From positions 1-5,480 of the forward strand of contig JAITKZ010000085.1 of the NCBI GenBank assembly GCA_031278115.1: a stretch of DNA of 5,480 bases. The letters run 5' to 3'. The notes below the pieces were generated by a model. The model saw nothing but the letters and a program-made list of their open reading frames with translations, was not told the DNA's origin and did no database searches. The translations under genes were made by a program, and so were the position numbers. Positions 1-5,480 of this stretch are shown here, in pieces. Source of the stretch: Endomicrobium sp. Lineage in GTDB: Bacteria; Elusimicrobiota; Endomicrobiia; Endomicrobiales; Endomicrobiaceae. Position 1 is the first letter of the stretch. Each line of letters begins with the position of its first letter.

Positions 1-519
1 GGTCATGCAGTGGCAATATATTTAATGCACCCTACTGATGATGTATTTAAAGTTACTGTAAAATCCCACCAGGGATCGCTTGGACTTGTAGCTCATCTTC
101 CTAAAGAAGAGTTGCATAGTGCAGACAGAGAAAAATTAACTGCTGATATTATAGTTTCTTTGGCAGGCTATACGGCTGAGAAAATTAAATACGATACTTC
201 TACAATTGGTGTTTCTGCGGATTTTAACCAAGCTATGAGAATAGCAAACGCTATGGTTTGGAAGGTTGGCATGGGCGAAAACGGCTTTGTTGGAGATTTT
301 TCGGCTATACCAAAAGAAGAAATTTCTCAAAGCTTAAAGGAAAGATTGAATAACGAGACTTTGGCAATATTAAATGTATGCAAGTCTAAAGCTGACAAAT
401 TTTTAAGGGACAATTGGGATGCTGTTGACGCTGTGGCAAAAAGGCTTGTCAAAGATAAAGAACTAGATTTTGATGAACTGGAAGAAACAATGGCATTAGT
501 CGGAAAAAGAAAACCATAG
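1..519 (+). CDS. M41 (FtsH-family) zinc metallopeptidase, C-terminal part, 5' end outside the window
   Basis: The first in-window codons read GHAVAIYL, which matches the second half of the HEAGHA zinc-binding motif of M41 peptidases. The gene therefore starts upstream, and the GTG at 10 is not its start. The visible 172 residues hold the M41 landmarks in order: a KVTV...LG strand region, an LAGYTAEK segment equivalent to LGGRAAEE in FtsH, and G-V-S-A-D-F, whose Asp (codon 220-222) fits the third zinc ligand. The helical segment GMGENG and a charged helical C-terminus ending in DELEETMAL follow. FtsH proteins are membrane-bound AAA+ proteases that degrade misfolded and regulatory proteins; the AAA+ and membrane parts would lie upstream and cannot be seen. 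The sequence is divergent from standard FtsH and the loop after GMGENG is short, so it may be a paralogue rather than the main ftsH. The stop is TAG at 517-519, and an in-frame tail-like reading continues to 555. Confidence 0.85.
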   Translation, partial: GHAVAIYLMHPTDDVFKVTVKSHQGSLGLVAHLPKEELHSADREKLTADIIVSLAGYTAEKIKYDTSTIGVSADFNQAMRIANAMVWKVGMGENGFVGDFSAIPKEEISQSLKERLNNETLAILNVCKSKADKFLRDNWDAVDAVAKRLVKDKELDFDELEETMALVGKRKP

Positions 520-572
520 ACGACTGCTGCAGACGATGCAAATAATAAGGAATAAATTAAGCTGTAAAGCAA

Positions 573-1337
573 ATGAATGATATCGTGAAGAAAATAAAAT
601 ACTTAGTGTTGCTTTTATTTGTGGTTATTTTATTAAATTCTTGTGGGGTGACCTACAAGAAAGAAAATCTTACTCAAGATTTAGAAAAGCTAGTAAAGAA
701 AGAAGCAGGACAAGAATCAAAGGCATATATTATAGGCAGAACTTTGTATTTAGATATGCAAGTTAAGGGGCTTACTCCACTTGCTGAACGCGAAGCGTTT
801 GACAAGGCTTTGCGTAAGGTGAAGATAGCAGGTGAAGATATAGCAAGAGTTGTTTTAAGTAGCGATTCTGATATTAAATTTATGGTAGTTAATGCTTGCG
901 ACACTGCACACACTGTTCTTATCAGATTAGTAGAAAATATAGACGACATAAAGAGTCACATTTATAACCGTATATCAATGTCTGATTATAACTCAAGATC
1001 CCTTGTAGAAATGTTTGGATATTCAATAGCAGATATTATAAATGATAAGCACGATATTTCGCAGGATGAGTTTGTCGGAAGGCTTATAGCGTCAAAGTTA
1101 AACGCTCTTCAAATTGGCACGGTGTTTCAGTATACAGCCGTTAGGGACAAAACTTTATTTTTGGTCTTACTTGAAAAAATCAATGGTAAGAATATAAAGA
1201 ATATATCGTTGATTGAAGATTTTTTGAAAGTACAGCTTAAAGATTATTCAAAAAAATATAACACCCCTTTTAACTTGATAGAAATTCTTAATTTAAATGG
1301 GATAAGGATAACATCGGTCTCTTTAGACACTAAGTAA
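573..1337 (+). CDS. Predicted lipoprotein of unknown function
   Basis: This 254-residue protein starts at ATG 573; an in-frame stop at 558-560 rules out a longer form. No strong Shine-Dalgarno lies at normal distance. The N-terminus is a clear lipoprotein signal: positive residues (KKIK, 6-9), a hydrophobic stretch (about 11-21) and the lipobox LNSC with the modifiable Cys at 24. Residue +2 is Gly, not Asp, so in a Gram-negative cell following the E. coli rule it would go to the outer membrane. The mature part mixes beta strands (around 51-63 and 194-202) with charged amphipathic helices (around 70-92 and 110-135) and has one more Cys at 109. I recognise no enzyme motif and assign no function. 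It lies 53 bases after the M41 gene and 27 bases before the next likely coding start, on the same strand, so it may share a transcript with either. The lipoprotein call is firm; the role is unknown. Confidence 0.75.
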   Translation: MNDIVKKIKYLVLLLFVVILLNSCGVTYKKENLTQDLEKLVKKEAGQESKAYIIGRTLYLDMQVKGLTPLAEREAFDKALRKVKIAGEDIARVVLSSDSDIKFMVVNACDTAHTVLIRLVENIDDIKSHIYNRISMSDYNSRSLVEMFGYSIADIINDKHDISQDEFVGRLIASKLNALQIGTVFQYTAVRDKTLFLVLLEKINGKNIKNISLIEDFLKVQLKDYSKKYNTPFNLIEILNLNGIRITSVSLDTK

Positions 1338-1364
1338 GTTTGCCGTGCTTTTGAAAATTTTCTA

Positions 1365-1949
1365 GTGGATAATATTTGCGAATTTGGAGGAAAAACGTCA
1401 AAGGAGTTAGAGCAGACGGGACTGCGTATAAAAGCCATAAGAGAATCTTTAGGAATTTCGGCTCAGGATTTTGCAAAAAGTATAAAAATGAACGAAAATG
1501 TTTATTTGGATTATGAAAACGGACTAAAAGAAGTTCCATTAAATATTCTTCATGCAATTTCAAGTAAATACAATATTGAAATGACAGCTCTCATTACAGG
1601 AGAATCCCCTCATCTTAAACAGATAGAGATTGTAAGAAAAGATAGAGGTCTTGTAATAGAAAGAAGAAAAGAGTACAAGTATCAGGATTTAGCGGCGTGT
1701 TTTGCGCATAAAAAAGCCGAAATATTTCTTGTAACTGTTGATCCTAAAAAAGAGGATGCAAAACACACGTATTTGCATCAGGGGCAAGAGTTTAGTTATA
1801 TTCTGGAGGGGACGCTTAAAATTGTATTTGAAGGTAAAGAATATATTTTGGATCAGGGCGATTCTGTTTATTTTAACTGTGGATATAATCATACTATGAT
1901 TGCTGTAGGTGGCAGGTCTGCAAAGTTTTTAGCTGTTGTGTTTAATTAA
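1365..1949 (+). CDS. XRE-family transcriptional regulator with C-terminal cupin sensor domain
   Basis: From GTG 1365 the product is 194 residues. Residues about 19-77 form an XRE/Cro-type helix-turn-helix, beginning TGLRIKAIRESLGIS and followed by YLDYENGLKEVPLNILHAIS, the usual recognition-helix and post-helix pattern. Residues about 117-192 form a cupin barrel. Its first motif contains H138, E142 and the YILEG turn; its second reads GDSVYFN...H176, with the Pro usual in that motif missing. Such HTH-cupin proteins are one-component regulators in which the cupin binds a small ligand or metal, and they often lie beside the metabolic genes they control. The acyl-CoA synthetase and pta downstream are likely targets (inference). 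The start is uncertain: the frame is open from 1338, GTG 1365 lacks a ribosome binding site, and GGAGG at 1386-1390 points at an ACG codon at 1395. Family and domains are clear; the ligand is unknown. Confidence 0.88.
   Translation: MDNICEFGGKTSKELEQTGLRIKAIRESLGISAQDFAKSIKMNENVYLDYENGLKEVPLNILHAISSKYNIEMTALITGESPHLKQIEIVRKDRGLVIERRKEYKYQDLAACFAHKKAEIFLVTVDPKKEDAKHTYLHQGQEFSYILEGTLKIVFEGKEYILDQGDSVYFNCGYNHTMIAVGGRSAKFLAVVFN
1386..1390 (+). promoter_or_regulatory. Shine-Dalgarno-like GGAGG inside the annotated start of the HTH-cupin gene
   Basis: GGAGG is a perfect ribosome-binding core, four bases upstream of an in-frame ACG at 1395 and eight codons into the form that starts at GTG 1365. That GTG has no such signal. 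If translation begins at or near 1395, the protein would start just before the helix-turn-helix, the common arrangement in this family. ACG would be a rare or mutated (ATG to ACG) start, so this is suggestive only. Confidence 0.35.
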
Positions 1950-1950
1950 A

Positions 1951-1974
1951 AAGAAAGGGACAAAGTCTCTTCTT
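1951..1974 (+). terminator. Hairpin just after the HTH-cupin gene, possible weak terminator or attenuating stem
   Basis: The arms 1951-1961 and 1965-1974 pair around an AAA loop. About ten pairs form, including one G-T wobble, with a single bulged A on the left arm. It begins one base after the TAA stop at 1947-1949. The right arm is rich in T and C, but no real T run follows, so intrinsic termination would be weak. It could instead stabilise the 3' end of the message or reduce read-through into the synthetase gene. Confidence 0.4.
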
Positions 1975-2001
1975 AAGTCCTGTTGGTTATTAAATTATAC
2001 A
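1973..2001 (+). promoter_or_regulatory. Weak candidate promoter for the acyl-CoA synthetase gene
   Basis: The 93-base gap before the synthetase gene is the longest gap between intact genes in the window, so a promoter is plausible here. TATACA at 1996-2001 could be a -10 box, with TTAAGT at 1973-1978 as a poor -35 box at 17-base spacing. In AT-rich DNA such matches occur by chance. I see no clear inverted-repeat operator for the upstream regulator in this gap. Confidence 0.2.
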
Positions 2002-2042
2002 CATCTTAAAAATCCTAAAATTTAAATAAAAAGAGAAAATAA

Positions 2043-3698
2043 ATGTTAGCTGAAAAATACGTAAAAGTTAATTTTGATTCATATGAAGATTTTTTAAAAA
2101 ACTGCAAAATAAAAGTTCCCAAAGATTTTAACTTCGGTTTTGACGTTGTAGATGAAATGGCGAGAGTTGAGCCTGACAAAAAGGCTATGGTCTGGTGCAA
2201 TCCTGAAGGAGACGAAGAAACATTTACTTTCAGCAATATGAAAACTGAAAGTAACAAAACCGCGAATTTTCTTAAATCGTTGGGTTTAAAGAAAGGTGAT
2301 GCGGTAATGATAATGTCAAAAAGGCGTTATGAATATTGGCATTTTGCAGTTGCTTTTCATAAACTGGGAATTCTGATGATTCCCGCAACGCATCTTTTAA
2401 CTGTAAAAGATATAAAGTATAGAGTTGAAGCTGCTGACATAAAAGCTATAGTTGCCGCAGCGGACAAAAGAATTACAGATGTTATAGATGAAGCAAAAAA
2501 AGATCTGCCCATCTTAAAACATCTGATTTCCGTGAACGGACATGTGGACGGATGGATTGATTATTCCAAAGAATTAAAGAATTTTTCTGACGTTTTTGAT
2601 AGACCTATAGGAGAAGGAGCAACTACTGCCACAGATAAAGTTTTGTTGTATTTTACTTCGGGGACTACAGGTATGCCTAAAATGGCGTACCACGACCACT
2701 CATATCCTTTAGGTCATATTATGACTGCAAGATTTTGGCAAAACTTAGATGACAACAGTTTGCATCTTACGGTGGCAGACACGGGTTGGGCAAAAACTTC
2801 TTGGGGAAAAATATATGGTCAGTGGCTTTGTGGAGCGTGTATTTTTGTTTATGATTACGAAAGATTTGATGCCAAAGATTTGCTTGAAAAAATAGCCAAG
2901 CACAAACTTACTTCTTTTTGCGCGCCACCAACAGTTTACAGGCATATGATAAGAGAAGATTTCTCAAAATATAATTTGTCTAAATTAAAATATGCGGAAA
3001 CTGCAGGAGAGCCTTTAAATCCTGGAGTTTTTTATCAGTTTAAAAAATATACAGGACTTGAAATAAGAGAAGGTTTTGGTCAGACAGAAACCGTAGCTTT
3101 AGCTGCAATGTTTCCTTGGATAGAAGTAAGACCGGGTTCAATAGGAAAGCCTTCTGCAGGTTGGGACGTGGATATTGTAGATAGTAAGAATAAATCTTGC
3201 AAGCCGGGAGAAGAGGGACGCCTTATAATAAGAACTGACAAAGGAAGACCAACAGGTTTGTTCCTTGGTTATTATAAGGATGATATAATGACTAAAAGTG
3301 TTTGGAAAGATGGCATATACGACACTGGCGATATGGTTTATAAAGACGAAGATGGATACATTTGGTTTGTAGGTCGTTCTGACGACGTTATAAAAAGCTC
3401 AGGTTATAGAGTAGGACCGTTTGAAGTTGAAAGTGCTTTAATGGAACATCCTTGTGTATTAGAGTGCGCTGTAACTGGAGTTCCAGATGAATTAAGAGGA
3501 GCAATTGTAAAAGCTACAGTCGTTCTTGCCAAAGAGTATAATGCAAGTGAAGATCTTATTATAGAACTTCAAAACCATGTTAAAAAGGTGACAGCACCTT
3601 ACAAATATCCAAGAATTATAGAGTTTGTTGATGATTTACCAAAAACAATAAGCGGTAAAATTAAAAGAAAAGAAATAAGAGAAAGATCCAACCAATAA
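2043..3698 (+). CDS. AMP-forming acyl-CoA synthetase (ANL superfamily, medium-chain/acetyl-type)
   Basis: The 551-residue protein activates a carboxylic acid in two steps, first to an acyl-adenylate with ATP, then to an acyl-CoA, in the cytoplasm. All core motifs of the adenylate-forming superfamily are present: the phosphate-binding loop YFTSGTTGMPK (203-213), GFGQTET (344-350), the ribose-binding YDTGD (426-430), the hinge segment around GRSDDVIKSSGYR (444-456), and the C-terminal SGK with the catalytic Lys at 539. The length and the segment GWAKTSWGKIYGQW (248-261) suit the medium-chain (ACSM-like) group better than the roughly 650-residue acetyl-CoA synthetases, so I give no gene symbol and leave the acid open (acetate, propionate, branched-chain or aromatic). 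ATG 2043 has only a weak AGAGA upstream. The gene lies between the HTH-cupin regulator and pta; the 44-base gap to pta supports co-transcription. It looks intact. Confidence 0.95.
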   Translation: MLAEKYVKVNFDSYEDFLKNCKIKVPKDFNFGFDVVDEMARVEPDKKAMVWCNPEGDEETFTFSNMKTESNKTANFLKSLGLKKGDAVMIMSKRRYEYWHFAVAFHKLGILMIPATHLLTVKDIKYRVEAADIKAIVAAADKRITDVIDEAKKDLPILKHLISVNGHVDGWIDYSKELKNFSDVFDRPIGEGATTATDKVLLYFTSGTTGMPKMAYHDHSYPLGHIMTARFWQNLDDNSLHLTVADTGWAKTSWGKIYGQWLCGACIFVYDYERFDAKDLLEKIAKHKLTSFCAPPTVYRHMIREDFSKYNLSKLKYAETAGEPLNPGVFYQFKKYTGLEIREGFGQTETVALAAMFPWIEVRPGSIGKPSAGWDVDIVDSKNKSCKPGEEGRLIIRTDKGRPTGLFLGYYKDDIMTKSVWKDGIYDTGDMVYKDEDGYIWFVGRSDDVIKSSGYRVGPFEVESALMEHPCVLECAVTGVPDELRGAIVKATVVLAKEYNASEDLIIELQNHVKKVTAPYKYPRIIEFVDDLPKTISGKIKRKEIRERSNQ

Positions 3699-3730
3699 AT
3701 AAAATTTGAGAAAATTATTACATACTAAAG

Positions 3731-3737
3731 AAGGAGA
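3731..3737 (+). promoter_or_regulatory. Strong ribosome binding site for pta
   Basis: AAGGAGA lies five bases before ATG 3743 and is the best Shine-Dalgarno match at a gene start in the window. It fixes the pta start and suggests pta is translated more strongly than the synthetase before it, which has only a weak AGAGA. Confidence 0.8.
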
Positions 3738-3742
3738 CGTAT

Positions 3743-4744
3743 ATGGACATCAGAGAACACATTTTAGAATTAGCCAAGAAAGTCAAAGGTAAAGTAATTT
3801 TGCCAGAAAGTTTTGATACTAGAGTTTTAAAAGCTGCAGAAATGCTTACAAAAAACAGAGTTGCTTCAGTAATATTGCCTAGTGAGAATATTGAAGAAGT
3901 TAAAAAGATTGCTGCAAATGCAAGTATAGATTTAAACGGAATAGAAATTATAAACATAGACCAATCTCTTTTGGACAATAGCAAAGTTAAAGAGTTTGTT
4001 GCCGCAAGAACTAAGAAAGGTATGACGGAACAAGATGCGGTAGCTTTGCTAAAGAAGCCTTTATACTTCTCAATGATGTATTTAAAAAGCGGCAAGTGTA
4101 ATGCTTGCGTAGGTGGAGCAGTTTACGATACGGCGGACATTTTAAGAGCAAGCATTCACGTTATAGGTACGGCAGAAGGCATAAAGATTATTTCTTCATA
4201 TTTTCTTATGATACCTCCGGCAAATCATCCTATTATAAAAGAACCTGTTATGTTTACTGACTGCGGCGTAAATCCAGACCCTCAGGCTTTGGGGTTAAAA
4301 GACATAGCTGTTTCAACCGTAGCAAACTTCAAAAAACTTCTCCCCGGCAAAACGGCTAATGTAGCTATGCTTTCTTTCTCAACTAAAGGAAGTGCCAACA
4401 ATAAAGTTTTGGAAAAAGTTATAGAAGCGACAAAGCTTGCAAAAGAGCATTTTAAAGGGCAAAATGACGTTAATGTTGACGGAGAGCTTCAGCTTGACGC
4501 TTCTGTAGTTCCAACTGTTGGAGAAAGAAAAGCTCCGGGATCGGCTGTTGCAGGAAAAGCAAATATATTGGTATTTCCTGATTTAAATGCCGGAAATATA
4601 GGCTATAAAATTGCAGAAAGATTTGGTGGATTCCAAGCACTAGGTCCAATTATACAAGGACTCTCTCTTCCAGTAAGCGACTTAAGCAGAGGTTCAAGTG
4701 CGGAAGATATATATTTAATAAGTGCAATAATGCTTTTAAAATAA
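3743..4744 (+). CDS. pta: Phosphate acetyltransferase
   Basis: This 333-residue enzyme interconverts acetyl-CoA plus phosphate with acetyl phosphate plus CoA. It has the normal length of single-domain Pta, without the N-terminal DRTGG/BioD-like region of long enterobacterial forms. Recognisable family blocks are the N-terminal KVILPESFDTRVLKAA (17-32), ARTKKGMT (88-95), LSFSTKGSA (210-218), DGELQLDASVVP (246-257), and the C-terminal NAGNIGYKIAERFGG with PVSDLSRGSSAEDIY. By recall of the Methanosarcina thermophila enzyme, its catalytic Ser309/Arg310/Asp316 correspond to S315, R316 and D322 here, and its Arg87 and Arg133 to R89 and R135, so the active site looks complete. Phosphate butyryltransferase is related but the C-terminal block favours Pta. 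The gene follows the acyl-CoA synthetase by 44 bases and precedes the amidohydrolase remnant by 11. Its usual partner, acetate kinase, is not in the window. Confidence 0.96.
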   Translation: MDIREHILELAKKVKGKVILPESFDTRVLKAAEMLTKNRVASVILPSENIEEVKKIAANASIDLNGIEIINIDQSLLDNSKVKEFVAARTKKGMTEQDAVALLKKPLYFSMMYLKSGKCNACVGGAVYDTADILRASIHVIGTAEGIKIISSYFLMIPPANHPIIKEPVMFTDCGVNPDPQALGLKDIAVSTVANFKKLLPGKTANVAMLSFSTKGSANNKVLEKVIEATKLAKEHFKGQNDVNVDGELQLDASVVPTVGERKAPGSAVAGKANILVFPDLNAGNIGYKIAERFGGFQALGPIIQGLSLPVSDLSRGSSAEDIYLISAIMLLK

Positions 4745-4755
4745 GAAGAAACAGA

Positions 4756-5311
4756 ATGGAAATCATAGATGCGCACAATCATATATGGCCAGAGAAAGTT
4801 GTCTCTAAAGCCAAAGATTATCTTGAAAGTTTTACTAAACACAAACTGATAACTTTGCCTACGGCAGACAACTTGCTTAAGGTCATGGATGAGGCAAGCA
4901 TCTCAAAAAGTGTCATCTCTTCAATTGCTTCTTATCCTCATCAAGTTGTACCAATAAACAATTGGCTTTTCTCTATTAAGCAAAAAAGGCTTATTCCTTT
5001 TGCTTCAATACACCCTTTTTTTGACGGTTTTAGGGAAGAATTAAAAAGAATACAAGACAATGCCTATGGTATTAAATTGCATCCTGAATTTCAAAATTTT
5101 TATGTTGATGATGAAAGGTCGTTTCCTCTCTACGAAGAGATACAAAAACTAAAGCTAACTATTTTGCTACATTAAATTATGGGCACCCACGTGGGCGGGT
5201 TTTTTAATGTGGGAAGAAGTTTTAGAAAAGTTAGCTGGCAAAAATATATATCTTGACACTTCAGATAGTATAAAAATAATGAAAAAAGAATTGCTTGAAC
5301 AATATCTTTAA
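4756..5311 (+). pseudogene. Broken amidohydrolase (Amidohydro_2 family), internally deleted, frameshifted and truncated
   Basis: ATG 4756 opens a 139-residue frame ending at TAA 5173-5175. It begins EIIDAHNHIWP, with the HxH metal motif at H7 and H9, has the KLHPEFQ strand at 107-113, and ends in ILLH, where the family continues HAG. After the stop the same frame reads IMGTHVGGF, the conserved H-x-G-G block normally about 30 residues further on. After a six-T run at 5200-5205 the frame moves by one and reads MWEEVLEKLAGKNIYLDTS, the next family block, to a stop at 5309-5311. The C-terminal block with the catalytic Asp (GTDSP) is absent. Family members are metal-dependent hydrolases or decarboxylases of about 250-290 residues; the substrate here is unknown. 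The stub lacks the third and fourth metal or active-site regions and should be inactive. It lies 11 bases after pta and was probably co-transcribed with it. Decay looks recent, because the blocks remain easy to read. Confidence 0.85.
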
Positions 5312-5480
5312 ATAATCCGAAAGAATGAAACAATTCCGTAGTGAACTTCTAAAAAAAGCACATCCGAGCGTTTTTGAAATATTTCTATCTTTGTGATGGA
5401 CATCAAAAGATTCAATTGCCAAATCTTTAAATTCAAGATTTTTTGAAAACATCATGCTGGTACATTTTTCAATTTTGTCG
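5312..5480. other. Terminal stretch without a convincing gene
   Basis: After the amidohydrolase remnant, the same frame gives IIRKN before a stop at 5339-5341; this could be a last trace of the family's helix near this point. Nothing after it resembles the missing GTDSP block. On the minus strand one frame is open from the right window edge down to 5261 (about 73 codons). It includes VHHKDRN, loosely like an HNH nuclease core, but has no other support. This may be the 3' end or a remnant of a minus-strand gene lying beyond the window, or chance. I see no RNA gene or terminator here. Confidence 0.3.

Noticed and set aside
10..519. GTG at 10 as the true start of the first gene
   Set aside because: The preceding in-frame codons GHA belong to the HEAGHA zinc motif, so the gene is cut by the window edge.
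327..572. Minus-strand open frame with a hydrophobic N-terminus opposite the end of the peptidase gene
   Set aside because: It lies mostly antisense to the conserved M41 C-terminus, its Ser/Leu-rich composition is what antisense of Lys/Glu-rich coding gives, and it has no ribosome binding site or recognisable motif.
3718..4095. Long minus-strand open frame opposite the start of pta
   Set aside because: It is antisense to well-conserved pta codons. Its hydrophobic Ser/Phe/Leu-rich content is an antisense artefact and it has no family feature.
5181..5205. GC-rich perfect palindrome CCCACGTGGG followed by six Ts, resembling a terminator or operator
   Set aside because: The palindrome has no loop and its flanks do not extend the pairing. 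In frame the bases encode THVGGF, the conserved histidine block of the amidohydrolase, which explains the GC-rich island and its position.
1..5480. CRISPR array, tRNA or rRNA genes, insertion sequence or phage attachment sites
   Set aside because: No regularly spaced direct repeats, no cloverleaf-like segment, no transposase reading frame and no terminal inverted repeats were seen by eye.

Overview
The window is AT-rich bacterial DNA with short gaps between genes. All intact genes are on the + strand. AT-rich codon use, a divergent FtsH-type peptidase, a lipoprotein with a Gram-negative-style lipobox and a freshly decayed gene would fit an Elusimicrobia/Endomicrobium-type host-associated bacterium. 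That assignment is an impression from gene content and style, not a database result, and I hold it at about 50%.

Layout. Positions 1-519 hold the C-terminal part of an M41 (FtsH-family) zinc metallopeptidase, cut by the window edge inside its HExxH motif. Positions 573-1337 encode an uncharacterised lipoprotein. Positions 1338-1949 encode an XRE-type helix-turn-helix regulator fused to a cupin sensor domain, with an unclear start codon. A small hairpin and a 93-base gap follow. Then come an AMP-forming acyl-CoA synthetase (2043-3698), phosphate acetyltransferase Pta (3743-4744, with the best ribosome binding site in the window) and, 11 bases later, a broken amidohydrolase of the Amidohydro_2 family (4756 to about 5311). 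The last 170 bases hold no convincing gene.

How they fit together. The HTH-cupin regulator, acyl-CoA synthetase and Pta form a plausible acyl-CoA/acyl-phosphate module. The synthetase activates a carboxylic acid with ATP and CoA, Pta interconverts acetyl-CoA and acetyl phosphate, and the cupin regulator may sense a related small molecule. No acetate kinase gene is visible here. The amidohydrolase was probably the last gene of this transcription unit and is now a pseudogene.

The most informative observation is the anatomy of that pseudogene. An internal deletion with a stop near 5170-5176, a +1 slip in a six-T run at 5200-5205, and a lost C-terminus can each be read from the sequence. A GC-rich palindrome followed by Ts at 5186-5205 looks like a terminator, but it is better explained as the codons of the family's conserved H-x-G-G motif. 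I see no CRISPR array, RNA gene, insertion sequence or clearly new biological system.
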